Below are positions 45,529-54,587 of a stretch of DNA of 64,000 nt, in pieces. Under the pieces are notes generated by a model, which saw only the letters and a program-made list of their open reading frames with translations, was not told the DNA's origin and searched no databases. The translations under genes were made by a program, and so were the position numbers. Each line of letters opens with the position of its first letter. Position 1 is the stretch's first letter. Source of the DNA: Virgibacillus salarius (GTDB lineage Bacteria > Bacillota > Bacilli > Bacillales > Amphibacillaceae); the NCBI RefSeq assembly GCF_039521925.1, contig NZ_BAAACY010000099.1, positions 24,864-88,863 on the forward strand, written 5' to 3'.

Positions 45529-45918
45529 CTATTCATCAATTCGAATGACTATATCGTCTTTGACAACGATAGCACTTTCACCCATAAGCTCATTCCAATG
45601 CGATCCTTCTGAGACCTCAACAAGAGCTTCAACCTCTTTTTCTATTATTTCACTACCCATCTCCAGCATTTCCAGTTGCTCTATTTTAAAATCAGCAAGC
45701 TTAATTTTTTCTTTACGATTATTAATTTCCTGTTGAAAACGATGACCAACCTCTTGCTTGGAGATTCCTGGTTTATTAGAGAGCTTTCTTTGTTCGAATA
45801 AAAGCTGTTGACACTCTTGTTCAAGCCGCATTTTATGATTGTAAAAGTTAGTTTTTAATTTTTCTTTGCTCTTCTCTGTGACAATTTGCTTGATTAGGAC
45901 TTTTTTTATAATTTTCAA
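45529..45918 (-). CDS. ylqD: YlqD family protein
   Basis: A 129-residue protein found between the KH protein gene and rimM in Bacillus. The N-terminal MKIIKKVLIKQIVTEKSKEK and a central coiled coil (RLEQECQQLLFEQRKL; RKEKIKLADFKIEQLEML) are typical. The C-terminal 35 residues form a beta-rich domain. Its function is not known. Confidence 0.9.
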   Translation of the reverse strand: MKIIKKVLIKQIVTEKSKEKLKTNFYNHKMRLEQECQQLLFEQRKLSNKPGISKQEVGHRFQQEINNRKEKIKLADFKIEQLEMLEMGSEIIEKEVEALVEVSEGSHWNELMGESAIVVKDDIVIRIDE

Positions 45919-45969
45919 CGTTCATTCCTCACTCTCACAAAGCGTCTTGTAACTTGTAAAAAAATGTGT

Positions 45970-45996
45970 AAAAAGGGAAAGGTTCCGCCCTTTCCC
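45970..45996 (-). terminator. Terminator between khpA and ylqD
   Basis: On the minus strand GGGAAAGG(G) pairs with CCTTTCCC around a five-base loop, followed by TTTTTACACATTTTTTT. It begins one base after the khpA stop. It should cut off part of the transcription from rpsP-khpA before ylqD-rimM-trmD. Confidence 0.85.
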
Positions 45997-45997
45997 T

Positions 45998-46225
45998 CTA
46001 CATAATATCTAAATAAACACGCTTATTGCTATTGGTTTTTGCTGCGTAAACAACTGTACGGATCGCCTTGGCAATTCGTCCATTTTTACCAATCACCTTA
46101 CCAACATCATCAGGGTTCACGGAAAGATGATAAACAATCTTTGATTCTTCTTCCGTTTCCGTTACCACAATGTCTTCTGGGTGATCTACGAGTGACGTTA
46201 CAATAGATTCAATAAGGGCTGTCAT
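45998..46225 (-). CDS. khpA: KH-domain RNA-binding protein KhpA (YlqC)
   Basis: A 75-residue single KH domain with the GxxG loop GKNG in VGKVIGKNGRIAKAIRTVV. KhpA, with KhpB, binds RNAs and affects cell division and ribosome-related functions in Gram-positive bacteria. It follows rpsP by nine bases, the common arrangement. Confidence 0.96.
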   Translation of the reverse strand: MTALIESIVTSLVDHPEDIVVTETEEESKIVYHLSVNPDDVGKVIGKNGRIAKAIRTVVYAAKTNSNKRVYLDIM

Positions 46226-46234
46226 GATATCACA

Positions 46235-46513
46235 CTACTTTGCAATTTGATTTTTTTGCTCGTGGAATTTCTTCATGATGCCTTCTTTTGAGAATAGATT
46301 GCGAACTGTATCACTAGGTTTAGCACCTTTAGTCATCCAGTCAAGTGCTTTTTCTTCATCTATTTTAACTTCAACTGGATTTACAACAGGATTATAAGTT
46401 CCGATTTGTTCGATAGAACGTCCATCACGTGGAGAACGTGAGTCAGCTACAACGATACGATAGAATGGATTTCTTTTAGATCCCATACGTTTTAAACGAA
46501 TTTTAACTGCCAT
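46235..46513 (-). CDS. rpsP: 30S ribosomal protein S16
   Basis: S16 is an assembly protein of the 30S body. The 92-residue product starts MAVKIRLKRMGSKRNPFYRI and includes VVADSRSPRDGRSIEQIGTY, both diagnostic. GGAGG lies ten bases before ATG 46513. It has its own promoter and a leader of about 35 bases. Confidence 0.98.
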   Translation of the reverse strand: MAVKIRLKRMGSKRNPFYRIVVADSRSPRDGRSIEQIGTYNPVVNPVEVKIDEEKALDWMTKGAKPSDTVRNLFSKEGIMKKFHEQKNQIAK

Positions 46514-46555
46514 GCTTCTTGCACCTCCAAATATAAGTATTTAACACATTTTTAG

Positions 46556-46584
46556 ATTTTAGCAGAAAACAGAAAGTCTGTAAA
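46556..46584 (-). promoter_or_regulatory. Sigma-A promoter of rpsP
   Basis: On the minus strand TTTACA (46584-46579), exactly 17 bases, TAAAAT (46561-46556). It lies in the 203-base ffh-rpsP gap, about 43 bases before the rpsP ATG. Confidence 0.75.
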
Positions 46585-46716
46585 GTGTTTTTCCATTACA
46601 ATGCTTAATCCTTTGATTTTCCTACTTGTAATTAGGCCCTTGAACCTTCGTTCTTCTCAAATCACATGAAGCAATTCAAGCTTGCAAGTATGAGCTGAGA
46701 GCTTCCGAATTCTGAA

Positions 46717-48060
46717 TTACATAAATGGAAATTTCATTCCTTTACCTTTCTTACCCTTTTGCATATTTGTCATTTGCTTCATCATTTTTTTCATCTCTTC
46801 AAATTGTTTTAATAGTCTGTTTACTTGAGAAACCGAAGTTCCCGACCCTTTTGCTATTCGCTTCTTTCTACTCGCATTCATCAAACTTGGGTCCTGGCGT
46901 TCATTCTTAGTCATGGATTGAATAATGGCTTCTACATGTGAAATTTGTTTTTCGTCAATTTGAGCATTTTTAAGCCCCTTCATTTTATTAGCGCCCGGAA
47001 TCATTGACATTAGATCATCTAATGGCCCCATCTTCTTCACTTGTCCCATTTGCTCTAAGAAATCATCAAATGTAAAGGACATGTTCTTCATTTTTTCTTC
47101 AAGCTCTTTCGCCTGTTTTTCATCTACATTCGTTTGGGCTTTTTCAATTAACGATAATACATCACCCATACCAAGTATTCTAGAGGCCATTCGATCAGGA
47201 TGAAACGCTTCTAACTGATCAAGCTTTTCCCCCATACCAGCAAATTTAATTGGTTTATCTGTCACAGCCTTAATGGATAAAGCAGCCCCACCACGAGTAT
47301 CTCCATCTAATTTTGTTAGAACTACCCCTGTAATATCTAACTGTTCATTAAAGCTTTCAGCTACATTGACTGCATCTTGTCCCGTCATTGAATCCACAAC
47401 TAGATAAATCTCATCAGGTTTAACAACCGATTTGATTTCTTCTAGTTCTTGCATTAGTTCACTATCAACATGTAATCTCCCTGCAGTATCAATGATTACA
47501 TAATCATGATGCTCTTCTTTCGCTTTTTCAATCGCCTTTTGGGCAATATCAACCGGGTTTGCATCTGTTCCCATAGAGAATACCGGTAAATCAAGCTGTT
47601 TCCCTAACGTTTCGAGCTGTTGAATTGCTGCAGGGCGGTAAATGTCGCAAGCTACAAGTAATGGTGAACGATTATGTTTCTTCCGTAAAAGGTTAGCAAG
47701 TTTACCAGTTGTAGTTGTTTTTCCAGCACCTTGCAGACCAGTCATCATAATTACCGTTGGAGCTTTGTCTGCTACAGCGATCTTACTTTGTTCGCCACCC
47801 ATGAGTGCTGTTAGCTCTTCTTTTACAACTTTAATAACCTGTTGCCCAGGCGTTAAGCTTTCCATAACTTCTTGACCAACAGCACGTTCTTTAATTCGTT
47901 TGATTAAATCTTTTACAACTTTATAGTTTACATCGGCTTCCAGTAATGCAAGCCGAACTTCTCTCGTCATTTCCTTTACATCCTGCTCAGAAACCTTACC
48001 TTTACCAGTAATTTTTTTAATTGTACTTTGCAGGCGGTCGGCCAATCCTTCAAACGCCAT
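46717..48060 (-). CDS. ffh: Signal recognition particle protein Ffh
   Basis: SRP GTPase that binds signal sequences and delivers ribosomes to FtsY. The N domain fills residues 1-90. The G domain has GLQGAGKTTTTGKLA at about 103-117, DTAGRLH and TKLDGDTRGG. The Met-rich M domain ends MKKMMKQMTNMQKGKKGKGM. Length 447 residues is standard. It follows ylxM by 13 bases. Confidence 0.98.
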   Translation of the reverse strand: MAFEGLADRLQSTIKKITGKGKVSEQDVKEMTREVRLALLEADVNYKVVKDLIKRIKERAVGQEVMESLTPGQQVIKVVKEELTALMGGEQSKIAVADKAPTVIMMTGLQGAGKTTTTGKLANLLRKKHNRSPLLVACDIYRPAAIQQLETLGKQLDLPVFSMGTDANPVDIAQKAIEKAKEEHHDYVIIDTAGRLHVDSELMQELEEIKSVVKPDEIYLVVDSMTGQDAVNVAESFNEQLDITGVVLTKLDGDTRGGAALSIKAVTDKPIKFAGMGEKLDQLEAFHPDRMASRILGMGDVLSLIEKAQTNVDEKQAKELEEKMKNMSFTFDDFLEQMGQVKKMGPLDDLMSMIPGANKMKGLKNAQIDEKQISHVEAIIQSMTKNERQDPSLMNASRKKRIAKGSGTSVSQVNRLLKQFEEMKKMMKQMTNMQKGKKGKGMKFPFM

Positions 48061-48073
48061 AGAAGGTGTCCCC

Positions 48074-48394
48074 CTAATCTAATTCTTTTAATTTATGAAT
48101 GATTTGCTGAACAGCTTTTTGCTCAGACAATTCAGCTTCCAGACTTTCTATAAGCTCAGATCGCTGCTGAAACTTCTTGTATAAGGATAGCTTTTCCTCA
48201 TACGTTTCCAACATATGTTCTGTTCGCTTAATATTATCATATACAGCCTGCCTTGATACATCGAATACTTCAGAAATCTCACCAAGAGAATAATCCTCAA
48301 GATAATACATTTCCATGTAATTTCGCTGTTTGGGTGTAAGTAATGCCTGATAAAAATCAAATAAATAATTCATTCGCGTTGTTTTTTCTAGCAT
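48074..48394 (-). CDS. ylxM: YlxM / p13-like SRP-associated DNA-binding protein
   Basis: A 106-residue helix-turn-helix protein (UPF0122) of the ftsY-ylxM-ffh unit. The sigma-70 region-4-like part contains LLTPKQRNYMEMYYLEDYSL and GEISEVFDVSRQAVYDNIKR. A role with SRP is proposed in streptococci. ATG 48394 lies six bases after GGGGTG; the ORF opens nine bases earlier. Confidence 0.93.
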   Translation of the reverse strand: MLEKTTRMNYLFDFYQALLTPKQRNYMEMYYLEDYSLGEISEVFDVSRQAVYDNIKRTEHMLETYEEKLSLYKKFQQRSELIESLEAELSEQKAVQQIIHKLKELD

Positions 48395-48433
48395 GATATA
48401 CACCCCTTGTTAAGTGATTTACCTTTACAAAAT

Positions 48434-48463
48434 ATAATAACGAATGTTCCGTTTGTATGTCAA
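48434..48463 (-). promoter_or_regulatory. Sigma-A promoter of ylxM-ffh
   Basis: On the minus strand a perfect TTGACA (48463-48458), an 18-base spacer and TATTAT (48439-48434). It lies in the 80-base ftsY-ylxM gap and separates ylxM-ffh from the smc-ftsY unit. Confidence 0.75.
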
Positions 48464-48474
48464 GCCGCTACTAA

Positions 48475-49470
48475 TTAATCTTCTTCTAGCATATCCGCAA
48501 ATAACCCATAAACAAACGCATGCGCATCAAATTCTTGTAGATCTTCCATCTTCTCTCCCAATCCTACATACTTAACTGGAAGTTGTAATTCATGACGAAT
48601 AGCTAAAACAATACCACCCTTAGCTGTACCATCTAATTTCGTTAAAACGATGCCAGAAACATCTGTCGCTTCTGAAAATGTTTTTGCTTGACTAAGAGCA
48701 TTTTGCCCAGTAGTTGCATCCAATACAAGTAAAACTTCATGCGGAGCACCAGGGACCTCCCTCTCAATAACTCGCTTAACTTTTGCTAGTTCATTCATTA
48801 GATTAACTTTATTTTGTAATCTTCCTGCTGTATCACAAATAAGAACATCAGCATTGCGTGATTTCGCTGACTTTATTCCATCAAAAATAACAGCAGCTGG
48901 ATCACTACCTTCGTTTTGTTTGATTACATCAACACCGGCTCGTTCTCCCCAAATATCTAACTGTTCAATCGCTCCAGCTCGAAACGTATCTCCTGCAGCT
49001 AAAACCACTTTTTTTCCTTGTTGTTTTAGCTGATAGGCCAATTTACCAATAGATGTCGTTTTTCCAGCTCCATTTACACCCACTACTAAAATAATGGATA
49101 GTTGTTCCTCTTGAAGATTTAGATGTTCTGTTTGTTCATCATCTTCTCCGTAATATATTTCAACGAGTTTTTCTGAAATAACATCCTTCACCGCTTTGGA
49201 GTCTTTGATATTTTGTCGTTTTACTTCCATTTTCAATTCATCAATTAAATCCATTACAGTCGATACACCAACATCAGCAGTGATTAACACTTCCTCTAAT
49301 TCTTCGAAAAAGTCCTCGTCTACTTTCCGGTATCGAGCTATTAAATCATTAATCCTTCCAGAAAAAGATTGACGGGTCTTCTTCATCCCGTCTTTATATT
49401 TCGTTGAAACCTCTTTGGTTTCTTCTTCATTTTTTTGAAATTTCATTTTCCATTTATCCATAAATCCCAT
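48475..49470 (-). CDS. ftsY: Signal recognition particle receptor FtsY
   Basis: Membrane-associated SRP receptor GTPase. A short charged A domain is followed by the NG domain with VVGVNGAGKTTSIGKLA, CDTAGRLQNK and TKLDGTAKGG. I choose ATG 49470, eight bases after AAGGAGG, giving 331 residues; the ATG two codons upstream is too near the site. It follows smc by 13 bases. FtsY, Ffh and FlhF, the three SRP GTPases of the cell, are all encoded in this window. Confidence 0.97.
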   Translation of the reverse strand: MGFMDKWKMKFQKNEEETKEVSTKYKDGMKKTRQSFSGRINDLIARYRKVDEDFFEELEEVLITADVGVSTVMDLIDELKMEVKRQNIKDSKAVKDVISEKLVEIYYGEDDEQTEHLNLQEEQLSIILVVGVNGAGKTTSIGKLAYQLKQQGKKVVLAAGDTFRAGAIEQLDIWGERAGVDVIKQNEGSDPAAVIFDGIKSAKSRNADVLICDTAGRLQNKVNLMNELAKVKRVIEREVPGAPHEVLLVLDATTGQNALSQAKTFSEATDVSGIVLTKLDGTAKGGIVLAIRHELQLPVKYVGLGEKMEDLQEFDAHAFVYGLFADMLEED

Positions 49471-49483
49471 TTCCATTACCTCC

Positions 49484-52400
49484 TTATGACTTTATTAATT
49501 CCTTTGTATCTTCCAGTCGAACGGAAACTAATCGAGATACACCCGATTCCTGCATCGTTACACCATATAGAACATCTGCTTCTTCCATTGTACCTTTTCG
49601 GTGGGTGATTACAATGAATTGGGTATTTTCACTAAATATTTTTACATAGTTAGCAAAACGTGATACGTTTGCTTCATCTAACGCTGCCTCTACTTCATCT
49701 AATACACAGAATGGCACTGGACGCACTCGTAAAATAGCAAATAATAAAGCAATAGCAGTTAATGCCCGCTCTCCACCAGATAATAACCCTAAATGCTGAA
49801 GCTTCTTACCCGGCGGCTGTGCTACGATATCTACGCCTGTATCCAGTAAACTTTTTGGGTCCGTTAATTTTAATTCGGCCCGACCTCCACCAAAGAGTTG
49901 TTGAAATACGGTAGCAAACTCTTCCTTTATTTGCTGAAAAGTATTGCCAAATCGTTTTTTCATTTCTTCATCCATTTCCGCAATTACATCGTAAAGGGTT
50001 TTCTTGGCATCAACTAAATCAGTTTGTTGCTCTGTCAAAAATGTGTACCGCTCAGTGATTCGTTCATACTCATCGATTGCCCCTAAATTCACTGTCCCCA
50101 ACTGATCAATTTGCTGCTTCAATTGCTGCACCGCTGATTGAGATGCTTCTTTATTTTCAGCCTTATCGTAGATTTGTTTTGCCTTCTCATACGTAATAAT
50201 GTATTCATTCTGTAAATGAGACAGAAGATTTTCTAATTCTACATCCATTCGATTCGACTGTACTTCTTTTTTCTGAATATCTGCTCTGAGAGCTTCGTAA
50301 TGTTTATTCTCTTCTTTCAATTCACGCTCTTTATCCTGCATGATTTGCGTGCGTTCTGATCTTTCTCCTCGCTTTTTTTGTATGGTTTCTGTGATTTTTT
50401 CCTTCTCAGTACGATGATTCGAAATAGATGCATCAATTTCCTCTTCCGTCTCATTCGACTGATGAAAAGCAAGCAAATCATCTAATTCCTCAGCATACAG
50501 ATCGTATTGACGTTGTAGTTCAGCTAATTGGTTCTGAACACTATTTGTTTTCTCCCGCTGACTCTTCTCGCGCTCATCCTGTTCTGCTAGTAATACATGG
50601 TTGCGATGTAACTCCTCTTGTAACCTTTCCTTATTCTCTTGAACTTCCGATTGTTGCTTTGTTACTATTTCAATTTCTTCCTCTAGTTGTTGGGTCTTAC
50701 TATTTAAGTCGGCTAATTCCTCTGTTAATCGCGCTTGTCGTTGAACGAGCTGTTCTTTATCTTCTGCAAATTGTTTTTTATCCTGATTGTATAATGTAAG
50801 ATTATCGTTTAAGGTTTCTTTTTTCATTTCAATTTCTCGATGAAAAGCACGTAATTCCTGTAGTTTTTGCTGCTCTTGTTGAATACTCTGTTCTTCTTCA
50901 AGTAATTGTTTTTCTGTTTCACTAATATATTGCTTTTGCTTTTGTACATTTTTTTCAAAATCTAAGGTTTTTGATTCAAACTGCCTTAGCTTCTTCGTCA
51001 TTTCCTGTAGATCTTTTTCTCTTGTAAATAGAGATTGATTTGTCTTTTTTTGCGCTCCACCTGACATGGAACCTCCTGGGTTAACAACATCTCCCTCCAG
51101 TGTGACAATACGAAATTTCCGCATCGCCGTAGTAGCCAGCTCGTTGGCATCTTTTAATGTTTTTGCAATAATAACGTGTCCCATTAGATGATTAATGGCC
51201 TTCCTGTACGTATTATCCACATTGACTAGATGCGATGCGATGCCGATAAATCCTTGATGCTGCTCTAACTTCTTCATTAGCTCGCTTGGAATAAAACGCT
51301 CTTGGATAGAAGCTAACGGTAAAAATGTTGCCCGGCCACTATTTGTTTTTTTCAACCATACGATGGATTGTCTTGCTGCCTTATCATCTTTTACAACAAT
51401 GTGTTGTGCCTGTCCACCAAGTACCGTTTCTATCGCAGTGATATAGGATTTGGGTACATGTATTAATTCAATAACTGCTCCATTAATATCTGTCAAGGTT
51501 CCATCTTCTCTTGCCTTTAGCACAGCCTTTACACCATGAAAGAATCCCTGAAAGTCTTCTTTCATTTCTTCAAGCATTTCTTTTTTTGATTTAATTTTTT
51601 CGATGTACTGATACCCTTGATATAATTTTGCCTGCGCTTCTTGGAACTCACTTCTTCTTTGCTCCAATTCTTGCTTGATCGCTTTTATAGTGTCGTCTTT
51701 GTCTGCGTACTTATTTTCTTGGCTCTTTAGATCTTCTGCCAGTTGATTTGCTTGCTTTGTCAGTTTTTCTCTTTCACGCAGTAAGTCTTTAAATTTTTCC
51801 GTTTGTTTTTCTTTCTTGCCATCAAGCTGTTGAATTCGCTCGTCAATGGAGTGTAATTCATTTCGCCGAACAGCTTGCTTATTTAAATACTCGATGTACT
51901 CTGATTTTAAATCTTCAATTTTCTCCGCAAGGTTCTCTTTTCCTAGGCTTAGCTTCTGTTCGAGTTGTTTAATTTCACCTTTTGTTGCAGCTTTTATGGT
52001 TTGTAATTCAGATAGGCGTTTTTTTTCCTGAATAACTTCTTCATGCAATTTTCCAATTCGAATTGAAGTTTCCTTTTTTTGCTCCTCCAGTTTTTCTTTG
52101 TTGTCTTCAAAGTGCTTGAATCTCTCTAAAAATAATTGCTTCTTTCCTTCATATTTTTCCAACTGCTGTGTCATAGATAACAAATCAGCCTGTAGCTTTT
52201 CGATGGTGCCATCTAATTGATCAATTGCTTGTCTTTCACTTTCTTGTGACGCTTCTTTTTGTTGAATCGCTGTTTTCAACTCTACTTCTTTTAATTTCAT
52301 TTGATCGAGCTCTTGAAGCGTTGATTGCCATTGATTATGTATAATCTCAATTTCAGCTAGAAGATAAGAAATTTCTTTTTCCTTTAATTCTTCTTTGAGT

Positions 52401-53050
52401 GCTACGTATTTTTCTGCTGTTTGTGCTTGCTTTTTCATTGGATCGAGTTGTTGCTCGATTTCATGAATAATATCTTCTACACGGTTTAGATTTTCTTGTG
52501 TTTCAGCTAGTTTATATTCGGCTTTCTTCTTCCTCTGCTTATATTTCAGAACCCCAGCTGCCTCTTCAAAAATAGTCCTTCTTTCCTCTGCTTTTGAGCT
52601 AAGAATTTCTTCCACTTTTCCTTGACTAATAATTGAAAAGGCCTCACGTCCAAGTCCTGAATCCATGAACAAATCAACAATATCTTTTAATCGACACGAT
52701 TGATTATTTATATAGAACTCACTTTCACCAGAACGATATACCCTTCTAGTTACACTTACTTCTTCATATTCTAAAGGTAGGAGCTGGTCATGGTTATCCA
52801 ATACTAACGTTACTTCTGCAACATTTAATGCTTTACGTGTATCACTCCCTTGGAAAATAATATCTTCCATTTTAGATCCACGTAAGGATTTTGCCGACTG
52901 CTCCCCTAGCACCCAACGAATAGCATCCGTTATATTACTTTTTCCACTTCCATTAGGTCCTACCACTGCAGTTACTCCTGGAACAAAATCAACATTAATC
53001 CGTTTTGCAAAAGATTTAAAGCCAACACTTTCCAACCTTTTTAAGTACAT
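49484..53050 (-). CDS. smc: Chromosome condensation ATPase SMC
   Basis: SMC organises and segregates chromosomes with ScpA and ScpB. The 1188 residues show Walker A GPNGSGKSN with Lys37, two long coiled coils, a hinge at about 510-640 (FFHGVKAVLKAREDGT), the signature motif LSGGERALTAIALLFAI and Walker B FCVLDEVEAALDEANV. ATG 53050 behind AGGAG gives the conserved MYLKRLESVGFKSFAKRI; the frame is open 27 codons further without meaning. Its usual neighbour rnc is about 820 bases away here because of an inserted plus-strand gene. Confidence 0.98.
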   Translation of the reverse strand: MYLKRLESVGFKSFAKRINVDFVPGVTAVVGPNGSGKSNITDAIRWVLGEQSAKSLRGSKMEDIIFQGSDTRKALNVAEVTLVLDNHDQLLPLEYEEVSVTRRVYRSGESEFYINNQSCRLKDIVDLFMDSGLGREAFSIISQGKVEEILSSKAEERRTIFEEAAGVLKYKQRKKKAEYKLAETQENLNRVEDIIHEIEQQLDPMKKQAQTAEKYVALKEELKEKEISYLLAEIEIIHNQWQSTLQELDQMKLKEVELKTAIQQKEASQESERQAIDQLDGTIEKLQADLLSMTQQLEKYEGKKQLFLERFKHFEDNKEKLEEQKKETSIRIGKLHEEVIQEKKRLSELQTIKAATKGEIKQLEQKLSLGKENLAEKIEDLKSEYIEYLNKQAVRRNELHSIDERIQQLDGKKEKQTEKFKDLLREREKLTKQANQLAEDLKSQENKYADKDDTIKAIKQELEQRRSEFQEAQAKLYQGYQYIEKIKSKKEMLEEMKEDFQGFFHGVKAVLKAREDGTLTDINGAVIELIHVPKSYITAIETVLGGQAQHIVVKDDKAARQSIVWLKKTNSGRATFLPLASIQERFIPSELMKKLEQHQGFIGIASHLVNVDNTYRKAINHLMGHVIIAKTLKDANELATTAMRKFRIVTLEGDVVNPGGSMSGGAQKKTNQSLFTREKDLQEMTKKLRQFESKTLDFEKNVQKQKQYISETEKQLLEEEQSIQQEQQKLQELRAFHREIEMKKETLNDNLTLYNQDKKQFAEDKEQLVQRQARLTEELADLNSKTQQLEEEIEIVTKQQSEVQENKERLQEELHRNHVLLAEQDEREKSQREKTNSVQNQLAELQRQYDLYAEELDDLLAFHQSNETEEEIDASISNHRTEKEKITETIQKKRGERSERTQIMQDKERELKEENKHYEALRADIQKKEVQSNRMDVELENLLSHLQNEYIITYEKAKQIYDKAENKEASQSAVQQLKQQIDQLGTVNLGAIDEYERITERYTFLTEQQTDLVDAKKTLYDVIAEMDEEMKKRFGNTFQQIKEEFATVFQQLFGGGRAELKLTDPKSLLDTGVDIVAQPPGKKLQHLGLLSGGERALTAIALLFAILRVRPVPFCVLDEVEAALDEANVSRFANYVKIFSENTQFIVITHRKGTMEEADVLYGVTMQESGVSRLVSVRLEDTKELIKS

Positions 53051-53178
53051 ATTACATTCTCCTAATTCAATAAAGAACATTGACAAATTGCATCTATTTA
53101 AGTTCTCAATTATCATAAATTTATCAAGCACGATTCTTATTCATCGTATTTCTATAATTAGTTTTACGAAAAACAAAT

Positions 53179-53207
53179 TTGGCTTTTTACCGCATTTATT
53201 TTATCAT
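53179..53207 (+). promoter_or_regulatory. Candidate promoter of the UPF0435 gene
   Basis: TTGGCT (53179-53184), 17 bases, TATCAT (53202-53207) on the plus strand. About 70 bases of leader follow and hold a short AGAGTA/TACTCT stem before the GGGGAG ribosome site. Confidence 0.5.
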
Positions 53208-53281
53208 AAACATAGAAACAAAAGAAGAGTAGACCATACATACTCTATTAGTTTTAAATCGTAGGGGAGAGATATTATAGA

Positions 53282-53506
53282 ATGAGCTTAGAAAAACCAT
53301 CAGCAGAAAATTTAAAGATTTTACTTGATGAAATTGCTGAACAACTAGATGTTGTTAATCGCACGATAATGGATCCGGAAGATTATGATTTGAATAAATA
53401 TGAAGAGATCAAATTTATGTATGATATGATTAAACAGAAAGGGCGACTCAGCGCTCAAGAAACACAAGCTTTTATTGAAGAGCTACGATCTGTTCGAAAG
53501 CATTAA
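53282..53506 (+). CDS. UPF0435 / DUF1128 family protein (YfkK-like)
   Basis: A 74-residue helical protein with the family pattern AENLKILLDEIAEQLDVVNR, YEEIKFMYDMIKQK and FIEELRSVRKH. The function is unknown. GGGGAG lies before ATG 53282. It is one of only two plus-strand genes in the window and sits between the normally adjacent rnc and smc. In B. subtilis yfkK is elsewhere on the chromosome. A bidirectional terminator and a repeat copy follow it. Confidence 0.85.
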   Translation: MSLEKPSAENLKILLDEIAEQLDVVNRTIMDPEDYDLNKYEEIKFMYDMIKQKGRLSAQETQAFIEELRSVRKH

Positions 53507-53574
53507 GTGAATACGTAACGATTCCCATTATGAAGTTCGCGGGACAGAGGCCTGCCCACACGAATACAGAACCA

Positions 53575-53628
53575 AAAAAGATGCTCCTTCACTTAGCTAA
53601 GCTTAATGAGTGAAGGAAATCTTTTTTT
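53575..53628. terminator. Bidirectional terminator after the UPF0435 gene
   Basis: CCTTCACT (53586-53593) pairs with AGTGAAGG (53609-53616), with further pairing inside the loop. AAATCTTTTTTTG follows on the plus strand and an A-run precedes, so it can act on both strands. Repeat copy B starts directly after the T-run. Confidence 0.85.
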
Positions 53629-53629
53629 G

Positions 53630-53703
53630 TAGTCTAGGAAATTATAAAATTTACCCATGTGGATAAATGGCGCGTGTTGAGTCGCTTGCAAGGGGAGCTC
53701 CCA
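53630..53703 (+). repeat. Repeat copy B
   Basis: Starts TAGTCTAGGAAATTATA, as copy C at 63534 does, and continues to GGCGCGTGTTGAGTCGC, the equivalent of GGGCGTGTTGAGCCGC in C and A. It is shorter, ending near GGGGAGCTCCC, a perfect 10-base palindrome with its flanks. It lies in the 366-base non-coding gap between the UPF0435 gene and rnc. Confidence 0.65.
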
Positions 53704-53777
53704 AACTTACATTCTATTTAACTGTAATAGTGGTTTCTCATAAGAATGAAAAGTGTGAGCTGTTGCTTCCTGCGAGA

Positions 53778-53811
53778 GTGCGTCAGTTTTTGTGTACAAA
53801 AACTGACGCAC
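53778..53811. repeat. Long perfect palindrome downstream of rnc
   Basis: GTGCGTCAGTTTTTG pairs base for base with CAAAAACTGACGCAC around a four-base TGTA loop: a 15-base uninterrupted stem. No T-run follows on either strand. It lies about 60 bases beyond the rnc stop. Confidence 0.85.
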
Positions 53812-53854
53812 TACTGAAAAAACAACGGCTCATCCTAATCGTTCTATCTACTTT

Positions 53855-53874
53855 AAAACAACTGTAGTTGTTTT
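53855..53874 (-). terminator. Possible weak terminator at the rnc stop
   Basis: AAAACAACT-GT-AGTTGTTTT is a perfect nine-base inverted repeat that includes the rnc stop codon. On the minus strand TTTTAAAG follows. It is A/T-rich and weak. Confidence 0.4.
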
Positions 53875-54556
53875 ATGAATTATATTTATCTATCGCTGCT
53901 TTTGCAGCACGCTGCTCGGCTTCTTTTTTTGTGCGTCCAATGCCCGATCCATAAATTTCATTTTGAATGAGTACATTAGCAACAAATTCTTTATGATGAG
54001 ATGGGCCTCTTTCTTCTATAATTCTATACTCGATTGATTGATTTTTAATCTGTTGAATTAATTCTTGTAACTGACTCTTGTAATCCATCGCATGCGAAAA
54101 AGCACCATCTGTAATCTTCGGAAATACATGGTCTTCTAAAAATTGTAACGCTGCATCAAACCCCTGATCCAAATATAATGCTCCTAAGAAGGCTTCAAAA
54201 ACATCAGCAAGTAAAGCAGAGCGGTCTCGACCACCTGTTTGTTCCTCTCCTTTACCTAGTAATATAAATTGACCAAATTCAAGACCTCTGGCAAAGCTAG
54301 CTAGTGAAGGTTCACAAACAATAGAGGCTCTTAATTTAGTCATTTCTCCTTCTGGCATATGTTGATGCTTACGAAAAAGATATTGAGATACTCCTAATTC
54401 TAGTACAGCATCACCTAGAAATTCCAACCTTTCATTATCCGAAAATACTTCCTTACGATGCTCATTCACATAAGATGAATGTGTAAATGCCTGTCTAATC
54501 AATATATGGTTGTGAAACATAATATTTAAATGTTTCTCTAACTGGGCAATTTCCAC
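53873..54556 (-). CDS. rnc: Ribonuclease III
   Basis: Cleaves double-stranded RNA in rRNA maturation. The RNase III signature DNERLEFLGDAVLELG, the second catalytic region LLADVFEAFLGALYLDQG and the C-terminal double-stranded RNA-binding domain (IGRTKKEAEQRAAKAAIDKY) are intact. The start is uncertain: GTG 54556 has GAGGTG six bases upstream (227 residues), while ATG 54577 has no site. The frame before 54588 falls in the acpP-rnc hairpin and is not coding. Confidence 0.94.
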   Translation of the reverse strand: MEIAQLEKHLNIMFHNHILIRQAFTHSSYVNEHRKEVFSDNERLEFLGDAVLELGVSQYLFRKHQHMPEGEMTKLRASIVCEPSLASFARGLEFGQFILLGKGEEQTGGRDRSALLADVFEAFLGALYLDQGFDAALQFLEDHVFPKITDGAFSHAMDYKSQLQELIQQIKNQSIEYRIIEERGPSHHKEFVANVLIQNEIYGSGIGRTKKEAEQRAAKAAIDKYNS

Positions 54557-54587
54557 GCTGGACACCTCAATTTCCATTAAATATACG

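Noticed and set aside
50428..50799. Plus-strand 123-codon frame inside smc
   Set aside because: Antisense to the coiled-coil coding region, with low-complexity composition typical of a shadow frame.
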